From contig NZ_CP036278.1 of the NCBI RefSeq assembly GCF_007748035.1, positions 1,612,001 to 1,676,000 of the forward strand: a stretch of DNA of 64,000 bases, read 5' to 3'. A program made the translations under genes and the position numbers. The notes below the pieces were generated by a model, which ran no database searches, had not been told where the DNA came from, and worked only from the letters and a program-made list of their open reading frames with translations. Source of the stretch: Aeoliella mucimassa (lineage in GTDB: Bacteria > Planctomycetota > Planctomycetia > Pirellulales > Lacipirellulaceae). This document shows positions 18,014-26,427 of the stretch, piece by piece (the stretch's first letter is position 1; each line of letters begins with the position of its first letter).

Positions 18014-19852
18014 TTACTCCATCACGTCGGTTGGCACCCCCATTTCGCTGCAGTAGTTGGTGATGGCTCCGATGAACACCTGGCCGTAGTCGCGCAGTTT
18101 GGCCGCCCCCACTCCGCGGACGCGGGCGAACGCCTCCTCGCTGGTTGGGCGTCGGCGGGCCATGTCACGAAGCGATTGATCGCCGAACACCATGTAAGCG
18201 GGCACTGTTTTCTCGGCGGCCAGCTCGCCGCGGAGTTCCTTGAGGGCGTCGAACAGCCCGCGGTCGACTCCCTCCCAATCCTCCTTGGTGCGAGCGCGGC
18301 TTTCCTTCACGCGTTTCGCAGGAGCTAGCAACTGCGGGGTGGTTTCGCCGCGGAGCACTTCGCGACCACTGGTGGTGATTTGCAGCACGCCGTATTCGCC
18401 GACCTTGGCCAGATGCCCTTGCCCCACGAGTTGCTCGATCCAGTCGCGAATCGTGGTGCCATGCTCGTGCTTCAGGATGCCATACGTGCTGAGCGTCGTG
18501 TGGTTGAACCGCGTGACGTTTTGATCCTTCGAGCCCGCAAGCACCTTCGCGGTATGGCTCGCCCCGAAGCGTTGTTCGAGTCGAGCGACGCACGAGATGA
18601 TCTTCTGCGCGTTGATCAACGGCTCGTCGGCGAACGAGAGTTCGTCGAGGCAATAATCGCAGGCGCCGCAGTTATGGCGATCGAGCGACTGCCCAAAGTG
18701 TTCGACGATGGCTTGATGCCGGCACCCAACCGAGGTGGTGTAACGCATCATTTCGCCGAGTGAGCGGAGCGCGCCTTCGAGGGCCGCGGGTTCTCCTTCC
18801 TCGATCATCCGCCGCCAGAGCACCGCGTCGCTTCCTTTGTAAAGCAGCAAGCACTCCGACTCCAAACCATCGCGCCCCGCGCGGCCGCTTTCTTGCACGT
18901 ACGCTTCGAGCGACTTCGGCATGCCAGCGTGCACCACGAAACGAACATCCGGTTTGTCGATGCCCATGCCGAACGCCACCGTGGCGACGATCACGTCGAT
19001 GCGATCCTTGAGAAATGCTTCCTGGTTGCGCGCCCGGGCGGTGTCGCCGAGTCCTGCGTGATAGGGAGCCGCGCGGACGCCGGCCGATTTGAGCGACGCG
19101 GCCACGCTCTCCACTTCGTTGCGACTGATGCAGTACACGATGCCCGACTCGCCTGGATGGCGATCAATTACTTCCTGCACCTGGTCGAGCTTGCGAGTGG
19201 CTCGTCGCACACGGAACACCAGGTTCGGCCGATCGAAGGGGCCGATCAGCATCTGCGGATCACGCAGTGCCAGGCCTTGGGTGATGTCTTGCCGCACCCG
19301 CTCGGCCGCCGTGGCGGTGTAAGCGTGCACCGCCACGCCGGGCAGTGCTTGTTTCAGCAGGCTAAGCTCCGTGTACTCAGGGCGGAAGTCGTGACCCCAG
19401 GTGCTCACGCAGTGGGCTTCGTCGATGGCAACGAACGACACGTCGACCGAACGCAGGAAGTTGAGCGTCTGCGGGCGGACCAACCGTTCCGGCGCGGCAT
19501 ACAACAGCTTGATCTCGCCGGTGCGGACCTGCTGCAGCACCTTGCGGCGTTCCTCCGACGACAGCGAACTGTTGATGAACGCCGCAGGAGCCCCACTGAG
19601 CTTCAGGGCGTCGACCTGATCTTTCATCAGCGAGATCAGCGGCGACACGATGATGGCCACCCCGGGCATCGCCAGGGCCGGCGCCTGATAGCACAACGAC
19701 TTGCCACCACCGGTCGGCAGGATCACCAGCGAATCGCGGCCTGCCAGCACCGAGTCGATCGCTTCGCGTTGTAGCGGGCGAAAGGTATCGAAGCCCCAGT
19801 ATTGTTCGAGCACCTCGGCGAGGGCGTCGTCGTGATTGGCAGGTCGATCCAT
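18014..19852 (-). CDS. recQ: ATP-dependent DNA helicase RecQ
   Basis: 612 residues from the ATG at 19852. The frame stays open upstream, but MDRPANHDDALAEVLEQYWGF is the standard N-terminus. Domains in order: superfamily-2 helicase core with Walker A TGGGKS (near 48) and DEAH box DEAHCVS (near 145); helicase C-terminal domain; RecQ zinc-binding region (CRHQAIVEHF and CGACDYC, about 370-400); winged-helix RQC; C-terminal HRDC domain (about 530-612, RRPTSEEAFARVRGVGAAKL). It unwinds recombination intermediates with 3'-5' polarity. The gene is complete. It converges with the barrel gene, and their stop codons touch. Confidence 0.96.
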   Translation of the reverse strand: MDRPANHDDALAEVLEQYWGFDTFRPLQREAIDSVLAGRDSLVILPTGGGKSLCYQAPALAMPGVAIIVSPLISLMKDQVDALKLSGAPAAFINSSLSSEERRKVLQQVRTGEIKLLYAAPERLVRPQTLNFLRSVDVSFVAIDEAHCVSTWGHDFRPEYTELSLLKQALPGVAVHAYTATAAERVRQDITQGLALRDPQMLIGPFDRPNLVFRVRRATRKLDQVQEVIDRHPGESGIVYCISRNEVESVAASLKSAGVRAAPYHAGLGDTARARNQEAFLKDRIDVIVATVAFGMGIDKPDVRFVVHAGMPKSLEAYVQESGRAGRDGLESECLLLYKGSDAVLWRRMIEEGEPAALEGALRSLGEMMRYTTSVGCRHQAIVEHFGQSLDRHNCGACDYCLDELSFADEPLINAQKIISCVARLEQRFGASHTAKVLAGSKDQNVTRFNHTTLSTYGILKHEHGTTIRDWIEQLVGQGHLAKVGEYGVLQITTSGREVLRGETTPQLLAPAKRVKESRARTKEDWEGVDRGLFDALKELRGELAAEKTVPAYMVFGDQSLRDMARRRPTSEEAFARVRGVGAAKLRDYGQVFIGAITNYCSEMGVPTDVME

Positions 19853-19973
19853 CGGTGAGCCAGGCGGGGCGAAAGTGGAGTTAGCGAGACTCGGTATTGT
19901 CGCTAATTCGGGCGATGCTGGGGAGGGGCAACACTCGGCCGTCCAGCGTCGATGCGGGAAGCGGAGCAACGAA

Positions 19974-20016
19974 ATAAAGCCCCCATTTGGCGAAAAACGA
20001 TTCGTGGGGGCTTTAT
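19974..20016 (-). terminator. Orphan terminator-like hairpin upstream of recQ
   Basis: Perfect 12-bp inverted repeat, ATAAAGCCCCCA (19974-19985) with its complement at 20005-20016 and a 19-base loop. On the minus strand it continues into a U-rich TTTATTTCGTT stretch. No gene ends here, since both neighbours point away. It may therefore end a short minus-strand transcript or lie in the recQ leader. Confidence 0.45.
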
Positions 20017-20195
20017 CGAGCCCGGGGATTCGTCGCGAGTGGTCGTAAGTCCAGCGAGAATCAGTACTTGTCGCAATCACAAAAATTAGGGGGTGAACAA
20101 TTTCGCCCCAGGGGGGAGAAGTGGGGGCAATTCGGTAAACATTAGCAGTCATCAGCGGTGGATCACCACCGCCAACCATCCCCGAAATTCTACCG

Positions 20196-20226
20196 CCACA
20201 GGTGGCCATTTCCCACTGAAAAGCGG
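20196..20226 (+). repeat. 31-bp dispersed repeat, copy 1
   Basis: It begins CCACAGGTGGCCA and continues through TTCCCA and TGAAAA. It matches 27 of 31 bases of the segment at 49784-49814. The style resembles subterminal repeats of IS21-family ends, but no transposase of that family is in the window. Confidence 0.5.
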
Positions 20227-20289
20227 CGAGAAACTTGAGGAGATTGGCGTCTGTTGGCAATGCCAACCAGCCGTGGCTAAACTGCAGGA

Positions 20290-20802
20290 GTGAACTTACT
20301 TGTCGAGCGATTGTTGCGAGCAAAGGGCGAACTGTTGGCTTTGAGAGACTACCTGATCGATCAGGAAGACTACGACTGGAGTGCGATGCTGTCGCCTTGG
20401 TATGGTCTGGTGCCGGAAGAATTCACCTTGTGGATGGTCAACCGGTTTGGCGATTTGATCGTAGTGCTCGGCGATGGCTCGATTGAAATGCTCGATGTGA
20501 GTGCGGGGACACGGACCAGGCTGGCTGAGAATCGCGATGAGTTTGGCGATCGCATCGACGAAGAAGAGAACGCCAACACGTGGTTGATGATTCCGCTGGT
20601 CGATGCATGCGTGCAGCAAGGGTTGTTGCTCGAGCCTGGGCAATGCTACAGCTTCACCACTCCGCCGATTCTGGGAGGCGATTACTCGGTGGCCAATACC
20701 GAAGTGGCCAGCATCGTCGATCACTACAAGCTGTATGGGCAACTCTACCAGCAGCTCAAAGATCTGCCCGACGGCACTCAAGTCAGCTGGCGACGAACTT
20801 AA
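20290..20802 (+). CDS. DUF1851 (T6SS immunity protein Tdi1-like) domain protein
   Basis: 170 residues from a GTG start preceded by CAGGAG. The C-terminal half (LVDACVQQGLLLEPGQCYSF ... ILGGDYSVANTEVASIVDHYKLYGQLYQQLKDLPDGTQV) matches the pattern I know for DUF1851, called the Tdi1 immunity-protein C-terminal domain. The protein is cytoplasmic, with no signal peptide or membrane segment. It starts a four-gene plus-strand run of small proteins. No toxin or type VI secretion gene is nearby, so an immunity role is not supported by context. Confidence 0.75.
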   Translation: MNLLVERLLRAKGELLALRDYLIDQEDYDWSAMLSPWYGLVPEEFTLWMVNRFGDLIVVLGDGSIEMLDVSAGTRTRLAENRDEFGDRIDEEENANTWLMIPLVDACVQQGLLLEPGQCYSFTTPPILGGDYSVANTEVASIVDHYKLYGQLYQQLKDLPDGTQVSWRRT

Positions 20803-20815
20803 GTCGAGACTCCCG

Positions 20816-21256
20816 ATGGCAACTAGCACAACGGCTCCTCGAGCAACGCTGCCGCGGCGGCGGTTCTATCGCGGGGTCTTCCTGGCTGCAGGGGTGTATA
20901 ACATCGCCTGGGGGCTGTACGCAGCGGCCGACCCGCAGTGGTTGTTCCGATTTGCAGATCTGCCGCTGGCAGTCCACCCGCAGATCTTTGCCTGCCTGGG
21001 GATGGTGATCGGGCTGTATGGGGTGTTATACCTAGAGGTGGCCCGTCGGCCCGAGCAGGGGTGGTTGATCGCCGCGGTAGGGCTGGCCGGCAAGCTGTTG
21101 GGCCCCCTTGGCCTGGCGGTGCAGATTGCTTCGGGCAACTGGCCGTTGGCAACGGTGGTACTGTGCGTGACGAACGATCTTATCTGGTGGATTCCGTTCG
21201 CGATGTACCTGGTGGATGCCTGGCCCGCGTGGCGGGAAGAGGAACAACGAGGATGA
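20816..21256 (+). CDS. Small integral membrane protein, function unknown
   Basis: 146 residues with four predicted hydrophobic helices (about 18-38, 50-72, 80-100, 105-125) and a charged tail. It begins 13 bases after the DUF1851 gene. Its TGA overlaps the next ATG as ATGA (21253-21256), which points to translational coupling. The arrangement resembles small DoxX-like or YkgB-like four-helix proteins, but I cannot assign a family. Confidence 0.78.
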   Translation: MATSTTAPRATLPRRRFYRGVFLAAGVYNIAWGLYAAADPQWLFRFADLPLAVHPQIFACLGMVIGLYGVLYLEVARRPEQGWLIAAVGLAGKLLGPLGLAVQIASGNWPLATVVLCVTNDLIWWIPFAMYLVDAWPAWREEEQRG

Positions 21257-21720
21257 GTTGTATGGTTGGGCTATTGCTGTCCGAAGCCGAGATGCACCCG
21301 CTCTTGATCGCATTGATTATGGTAGGGGGCGGATTATGGTTCGTATTTGTTTTCTATGTGCTTTACGCGGCGGGCTGGCAACGCCTGATGGTCTATCGTG
21401 CAGCTGCACCGCTGGAAGGGGAGATCTTTCCCTTTCGTGCGGGGCGTTTGGGATCGGTTCGCTATAGTGGATGTCTCACCTACACGGTAAACAGCGATGG
21501 CCTGGGGCTATCGGTGTTTTTTCTGTTTCGTCCGTTCCATCCGCCACTGTTTGTTCCTTGGCAAGACATTACCGCCCGGCAGACCAAACTGTATATGTTC
21601 TTTCCCTTCGTCGAGTTGAAGTTTGCCCAGGCCAAGGGGATAAGCTTCTATGTAATGCCCTCCCTGGCCGACAGACTGATCGCCACGGCAGGTGACCCGA
21701 TTGAAATCGCTCCCAAGTAG
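21253..21720 (+). CDS. Small membrane protein with PH-like C-terminal part
   Basis: 155 residues from the ATG that overlaps the upstream stop (ATGA). One strong hydrophobic segment lies at about 12-40, followed by a ~100-residue soluble part rich in beta-strand residues (LEGEIFPFRAGRLGSVRYSG ... FHPPLFVPWQDITARQTKLYMFFPFVELKF). This resembles bacterial PH-like (bPH) membrane-associated domains. The function is unknown. The next gene begins 4 bases downstream. Confidence 0.75.
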   Translation: MSCMVGLLLSEAEMHPLLIALIMVGGGLWFVFVFYVLYAAGWQRLMVYRAAAPLEGEIFPFRAGRLGSVRYSGCLTYTVNSDGLGLSVFFLFRPFHPPLFVPWQDITARQTKLYMFFPFVELKFAQAKGISFYVMPSLADRLIATAGDPIEIAPK

Positions 21721-21724
21721 CAGC

Positions 21725-22096
21725 ATGACTAGTCCACCCAACAACTCGACGGCAGCTGTTCACGAAGCGGAAAGTGGGGAGCCGCAGCCCAACCCCTTCG
21801 AGTCGCCTGAATCAGGAGACCCGCAGCAAGGTGTGAATTTGAACCGGGTGTTTCGCGGCCTGCTGATTGTTCTCGGGGTGGTGTTTATCGCTTCGTGTTA
21901 CTGGAACTGGCAGGAGTACACGCGGTTAACGGAACTGGCTGCCGAATACGAGCAGGCGGCCAAAGCGGCTCCCCCGGGGACCTATCCGTACCGCGTGGTG
22001 CCTACCAGGTACAGCGAGCAAGTCGGCATGGCCATCGTCAAGATTGCCTTGGGAGGCATCCTGCTAGTACGTCGTCCCGGAAGTCATTTCCTATAG
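21725..22096 (+). pseudogene. Small membrane protein gene clipped by IS630 insertion
   Basis: The ATG is at 21725, and codons 1-114 are original (ending GGILL at 22066). The frame then runs into the IS630 left end, which adds nine residues (VRRPGSHFL) and a TAG at 22094-22096. Removing the element and one TA copy restores the frame to 23229-23267, giving GGILL-VGGIQGHLGRRK-stop and 126 residues in the intact gene. The protein has a polar N-terminus with a NPFESP motif, a transmembrane helix at about 40-60 and a second near the C-terminus. Only the last 12 residues are lost, so the clipped 123-residue product may still function. Confidence 0.85.
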
Positions 22097-23226
22097 AGTT
22101 CAGGGAAGACGCGTTTGGCGTCTTTTCGATGGAAGGTCCAATTGATTTTGATTTTCTTCCGATTGCGGTCGCGTGAACAGTGGGAGAGTTCGCTTTGAAC
22201 CTTGTCGAGCGAAGCCAACCGACGTCCCAGGCATTGTCGCTGTATGGCCGAGATTTCGATCTCGGCCATGTTGAGCCAACTGGCATGCTTGGGGGTAAAA
22301 TGCCACACAATCCGCTCCAGCATTGGCCGAGCCGCCTCCTCGCCAAAGGTTTCGATCAACGACTTCTCGTTGTGCGTGTTGAGGTTGTCCATCACCAGAT
22401 GAACCCGCTCTGCGTCGGGATAGCGCTTCAAGAGGTCGCGGACGAACCGGGCGAAGTCGGCTCGCTTGCGGTGACGCTTGGCCTGAACGAATCGCTTGCC
22501 CGCCTTCGGCTCGACCGCCACGAACACGCTGCAGGTTCCGCAGCGGCGGTACTCGTAGTCCTGCTTCGCGATCTTGCCGGGTGCCGCGGGCTCGGGCGGC
22601 CGCGCGTCGTCGACCCTCTGATAGGGCTGCTCGTCGAGGCAGACGACCGGCTCGTTCGGGTCGAGCGGCTTCTCGTACTGCTCGAGGACGTCCTCCATCC
22701 GCTCACAGAACTCGTCGTTCAGCTTGGGCACGCACCAAGTTTTTTTCGCCACGGCTTCAGGTCGTGTTCCTTGAGCCACAGCGAGACCTCCGTCACGCTG
22801 AGCGAATCGACGAAGCCTTCCTTCACCGCGTGCTCGCACAACAATTCCAGCGTCCAGCGAGCCCGTCCCTCGGGCGGCTCGCTGCACGCCAGGGCGATTA
22901 CCTGTTGCTGCTGCCGCTTGGTGAACTCTGGGGGGCGGCCCGAGCGAGGCGCATCGTACACCGCCCGCTGGACGCCCTCTTCGCAGAACCGCTTTCGGAC
23001 GGCTCGGACGTTGCGCGTCGTGCAGCCCACATGCTCGGCGATCTCTTCGTCGGTGCATCCCGAGTCCGATTTCAATAATATCTGGCAGCGACGCACCACT
23101 TGCGCCGCGCGGGCGCCTGAGCGTGCTAGCTGCTCCAAACCTCCACGGGCCTGGTGGTCCAGGCAAACAATGTGCTTTTTCATTCCGCAGCATATAGCAG
23201 CGGAATGGATTTCAGGAAAGACGTAC
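22067..23226 (-). mobile_element. IS630-family insertion sequence, complete
   Basis: 1160 bp flanked by TA (22065-22066 and 23227-23228), the target duplication of the IS630/Tc1 group. The terminal inverted repeats start GTACGTC at both ends and agree at about 19 of the first 25 positions. The element carries a two-frame transposase on the minus strand. An internal CATTCCGC/GCGGAATG hairpin lies around the transposase start (near 23181-23207). Confidence 0.92.
22084..23183 (-). CDS. IS630 transposase, made by programmed -1 frameshift
   Basis: Frame A runs from ATG 23183 to a stop at 22719. It is 154 residues of helix-turn-helix/winged-helix DNA-binding region (DEEIAEHVGCTTRNVRAVRK). Frame B, in -1, runs to the stop at 22084 and carries the DDE catalytic domain: Asp in VVCLDEQP, Asp in HLVMDNLNTH, Glu in NMAEIEIS. 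They meet at a run of seven A (22746-22740, minus-strand sense) in phase A_AAA_AAA, a classic slippery heptamer. A -1 slip there reads KPWRKK-TWCVPK and yields 366 residues, the normal family length. The catalytic residues are intact, so the element may be active. Confidence 0.88.
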
Positions 23227-23228
23227 TA

Positions 23229-23267
23229 GTCGGAGGAATCCAAGGGCACCTCGGCCGCCGGAAATAG
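23229..23267 (+). pseudogene. 3' remnant of the gene interrupted by IS630
   Basis: Thirteen codons (VGGIQGHLGRRK and TAG at 23265-23267). They continue exactly in frame from 22066 once the IS630 element and one TA are removed. Confidence 0.85.
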
Positions 23268-23341
23268 CCGAAGTACTCCTTCGTGGGGGAAAGAATGGTC
23301 TGGAACGCACCCAATTGGCCCTGGTCACCGCGGGTGCCACT

Positions 23342-24727
23342 CTACGCCGTTAACCCTTTTCGTAGTACTGGTTTGATTTGCTTTGCTCGCAGGGCCTGTG
23401 TCTTGGTAGCAGTGAGCAGTTGTGGTACTCCTGGCGGTTTGGCTTGTTTTTTTCGTGGGTAGTTGCGGCTGGTTTTGTTTGCTCTCTTGTAGCTGTCGAT
23501 GATGGCTTGGCGAAGCCTCTCGCACAGGCGTTCGTTTTTCTCCGTTGGATGCAGGTAATCACGCATCGTGCGGCGAAACGCCAACAGCAGCTTGGCGAAA
23601 CTCAACTTTGCTGGTGTGATGCCTTGCTTCATCGCTTCGACCAACGCGAACAGCGACATCGCCCATAAGCCGAACAACGACCAGGTGATTTCGAGCTTGG
23701 CGTTCTCGGCTTCGCGAGAGAGGAGTTTTCGACGGTGAAAGGTCTGCTTGAGATGGCGATAGAATAGTTCGATGCCCCAGCGACGTGCATACAATGCAAT
23801 CACCTGCTTGTCGCTCAATTCACGCCGAGAAAGGATATTGGTAACCAGGTAGACCGGCTGCTTGCCATCCGTAGCGACCACCAGTCGCAACACGAGCGGT
23901 TCGTTGCCACGCTTCGATTCCCGATCGGGCCATAGATAGACCGTGCCGGTCCATTCCCGTACATAACCAAGCTGTTTCAGCAACCGCACATTGGCTCCCA
24001 CTCGCAGCAGGACGTGTCGGCCACTTTTGATAATCGCTTGCAGCCCTTCGTACCCCATGAATCCGCCATCGGCCGTTATCAAAGCCCCGGCTGGCAAGCT
24101 AGTGAGCATCTCCCGCAAGTGGACACGTTCGCTACTGTCACCAGGTCCGACCCGCCAGTCCCACGGCAATCCCGTACCGATGTGCCACATCGTTGTGAGC
24201 CAGAGTTGAGGCGAGTTGACTTTCTTCGCATCTTTGGCCTGCCGTCTCTTGTAGCGACTGTTCTTTACCCGTCGTGCGTGACGAATCGTCGAATAGGCTT
24301 GTTCGTGCGAGCGGGTGCGAGGCAATTCAAGGCGACTACCATCGACCGCGAATACGAGGTATCCCGCGGTGAGCCAGCAATCGGTCAGCGTCGCTTGCAT
24401 CCGTTGTTGCAGCACTGACTGCAACAACGCGGCGAGCGGCTTCGTCCAGCGACGAAGGATTTTTATGAAGGCTTGGTAGGAAGTGGCCAGTTGCTGTTGC
24501 TCTTTATCGAGGCAGAGTAGTATCTTACGCACAACGAAAAAACGCTCGGTGAGAGTCTGCTCGTCCGACCAGGCCCATAACAGCGCGGCTGCCATTAGTG
24601 ACCGAGGAGTCCAACTGCAGTCGTTGCGGAAGCGGATCGTTCGCCAACAGATTCCCGCCAACAACCAACGCAAACATTGCCGAAGGCACACGATATTCAG
24701 CCGCACTTGAGTGTCTCGATGTAACAT
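23342..24727 (-). CDS. IS4-family transposase (nested element)
   Basis: 461 residues with a DDE_Tnp_1 domain. First Asp is in FAVDGSRLELPR, second Asp in LITADGGF, and the C-terminal Glu is in the YREK signature YARRWGIELFYRHLK. The stop codon TAG is formed by the last three bases of the inverted repeat, so the ORF uses the element to its very end. The frame is intact, suggesting a recent and possibly active copy. Confidence 0.93.
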   Translation of the reverse strand: MLHRDTQVRLNIVCLRQCLRWLLAGICWRTIRFRNDCSWTPRSLMAAALLWAWSDEQTLTERFFVVRKILLCLDKEQQQLATSYQAFIKILRRWTKPLAALLQSVLQQRMQATLTDCWLTAGYLVFAVDGSRLELPRTRSHEQAYSTIRHARRVKNSRYKRRQAKDAKKVNSPQLWLTTMWHIGTGLPWDWRVGPGDSSERVHLREMLTSLPAGALITADGGFMGYEGLQAIIKSGRHVLLRVGANVRLLKQLGYVREWTGTVYLWPDRESKRGNEPLVLRLVVATDGKQPVYLVTNILSRRELSDKQVIALYARRWGIELFYRHLKQTFHRRKLLSREAENAKLEITWSLFGLWAMSLFALVEAMKQGITPAKLSFAKLLLAFRRTMRDYLHPTEKNERLCERLRQAIIDSYKRANKTSRNYPRKKQAKPPGVPQLLTATKTQALRAKQIKPVLRKGLTA

Positions 24728-24847
24728 GCCCGATTCCCTTCGGGTAAGTGATGGCCGCCCCTTCCTTGGTTCAACTGAAAGGATGGCCGAAATACGCTGT
24801 TACATCGAGACCTCTTTTTTAAGGCAAAGAAAGGGTTAACGGCGTAG
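23342..24847 (-). mobile_element. IS4-family insertion sequence nested in the end of another IS
   Basis: 1506 bp with perfect 18-bp terminal inverted repeats (CTACGCCGTTAACCCTTT). It is flanked by a 9-bp direct repeat GGTGCCACT (23333-23341 and 24848-24856), the target duplication. That duplicated sequence is the outer end of the neighbouring IS4-type element, which fixes the order of insertion. Confidence 0.93.
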
Positions 24848-25019
24848 GGTGCCACTGGCTCCGCCCATTACTGTCCGGAGTTCGGTTCTTTGCATTCCGG
24901 GAGTGTTGCGCGGCGTCTTATGATTGCATGGATTGGCTTACGCGATCAAGACTCGCCGCCTTTTTCCTTTCACATTGCGCAGGCGGCAGCGTGAGAATCG
25001 CGGCCGAGTGGCAGCGTCT

Positions 25020-26291
25020 CTAAGTCGATTGCTGTTTCTTTTTCTCGCTCCGCCGCGCGGCCGACTGCCGGGCCAGTTCGTTCTGACGTTCTCGCTCGCG
25101 GAGGATCGGCAGGATCTCTTCCAGGGTTGCCGCCCCGCGGCCGACCTGTCCCATTAGGGCGAACAGGTACTTGCTCGGTCGATAACCGGTGTGCAGGTAC
25201 ATCAGCAACACGGCAATGACCGCCACGTAGAAGTGCGTTTGCACCCCTTCGCTTGCGTGGCTGATCAAGTGTCCGAAGTTCGCAGAGCTCTTCAGCCACC
25301 GAAAGAACAGTTCTACTTGCCAACGATAGCGATACAGCATGGCAATCACGTGCGCCGGTACATCGAGCAGGTTGGTGATCAACCGCAGTTGCGACGGTTT
25401 TCCCTTTTCTTCGCAAGCGACGATGACTTCGCGAAGCTGCACTCGGGGAACTCGATGTCGGCTCGGATTCGAAGACTTGAAATGTCCCACTCCATCGCTG
25501 AGCACGCCGGCCGCTTTGTCTTTTTCGGTGAGTTCGCGACTTTTCACTTCCCGCAGCGTGGGCGAATTGCCCCCCGCTGGGCGATAACGAGCCACGAAGT
25601 GCGATTGCAACGCGTGTGTGTCGTCGTAGTGCGCTGCCAAGAGCGCGAAACTCATGAAGCCGCGGTCGTACAGATAGATACGACCGGGCTGCAACCGTTC
25701 GATGGCTGAATCGGCCTCGCTCTGGCCAGGGGATGGAATGACGATTGCCTCGGGAAGCCACGTGCTCACCGGCAAATGGACATCCACCCGCGCTCGATGC
25801 TTCTTCGCCCCATGATTGTTCGTATTGCACATGGCCCAGGCGACTTCGGCCACGGCCGGGAGAAACGTGCCATCGACGGCCACGGTCTGCTGGAGCAGTT
25901 CGTCGAGATCGTCGTCACCTATCGATTGCCGTTTTGACTTGCGGGCAAGTTGCCGGCGGAGGGCATCGAGAATCGGCTGCAATCGCTCGGGGTCGGCCAG
26001 TTGATTGAAGTCTGAGAGCGTACTTCTAGTGATCTTGCGAATCGAAAGGTGTTTCTGAGCCTGTACCGTTTGGCTGAAATCTTCGATGGTTCGCAAACTG
26101 CGGATGGCGGGATTGAAGAACGCCAGCAGGTAGGCTACGAACACGTCATCGAGAAATAACTTGCGATTACCGTGGGCGTCTTCCGAGCGGAGTTGTTTGA
26201 GAAACTTCTCCAAAAGCCGGACATACTTCCCCCCAATGACCTGCTCGGGCCACACTGGTAGCTCGTCTTTAGCAACTCGCTGGGAAGGCAT
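25020..26291 (-). CDS. IS4-family transposase (host element of the nested IS)
   Basis: 423 residues. It has an N-terminal domain of the DUF4372 kind, then the DDE core: Asp in TVAVDGTFLP, Asp in IYLYDRGFMSF, Glu in YRYRWQVELFFRWLK (YREK signature). The C-terminus is Lys/Arg/Gln-rich. It is only distantly similar to the neighbouring 461-residue transposase. The coding frame is complete, but the element's left terminal repeat has been disrupted by the nested IS, which probably immobilises it. Confidence 0.93.
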   Translation of the reverse strand: MPSQRVAKDELPVWPEQVIGGKYVRLLEKFLKQLRSEDAHGNRKLFLDDVFVAYLLAFFNPAIRSLRTIEDFSQTVQAQKHLSIRKITRSTLSDFNQLADPERLQPILDALRRQLARKSKRQSIGDDDLDELLQQTVAVDGTFLPAVAEVAWAMCNTNNHGAKKHRARVDVHLPVSTWLPEAIVIPSPGQSEADSAIERLQPGRIYLYDRGFMSFALLAAHYDDTHALQSHFVARYRPAGGNSPTLREVKSRELTEKDKAAGVLSDGVGHFKSSNPSRHRVPRVQLREVIVACEEKGKPSQLRLITNLLDVPAHVIAMLYRYRWQVELFFRWLKSSANFGHLISHASEGVQTHFYVAVIAVLLMYLHTGYRPSKYLFALMGQVGRGAATLEEILPILRERERQNELARQSAARRSEKKKQQST

Positions 26292-26427
26292 GGACTATGT
26301 CGTACCACACCACTCCCCACCGCGCAAGTTCAGAATCGGTTAAGATTAATTCCGGACAGTAATGGGTGGAGCCAGTGGCACGCTAAAATTAGTCCTGCAA
26401 TGCAACAGTCCGTCTCAAATCGATGTC

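Larger units (their letters stand above)
19853..20289. other. Divergent intergenic region between recQ and the DUF1851 gene
   Basis: 437 bases between two divergent gene starts. It contains a terminator-like hairpin (19974-20016), a small perfect hairpin GCGGTGG/CCACCGC near 20154-20171, and one copy of a 31-bp repeat (20196-20226) found again near the IS110 element. Both promoters should be here. Confidence 0.5.
23334..26381 (-). mobile_element. IS4-type insertion sequence, split by a nested IS4 element
   Basis: The ends are inverted repeats of about 31 bp beginning GTGCCACTGGCTCC and running to TCCGGA. The right copy ends at 26381. The left copy is split: its first eight bases (GTGCCACT) are at 23334-23341 and the rest resumes at 24857, because another IS sits at 23342-24847. 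The unsplit length would be about 1533 bp. It carries the transposase at 25020-26291. I could not find a clear target duplication around the outer ends (flanks CCGCG and GCTAAA). Confidence 0.85.

Noticed and set aside
20816-22066. Toxin-antitoxin interpretation of the small-gene run
   Set aside because: The proteins are membrane or PH-like and lack toxin folds. Overlap coupling alone is not evidence.
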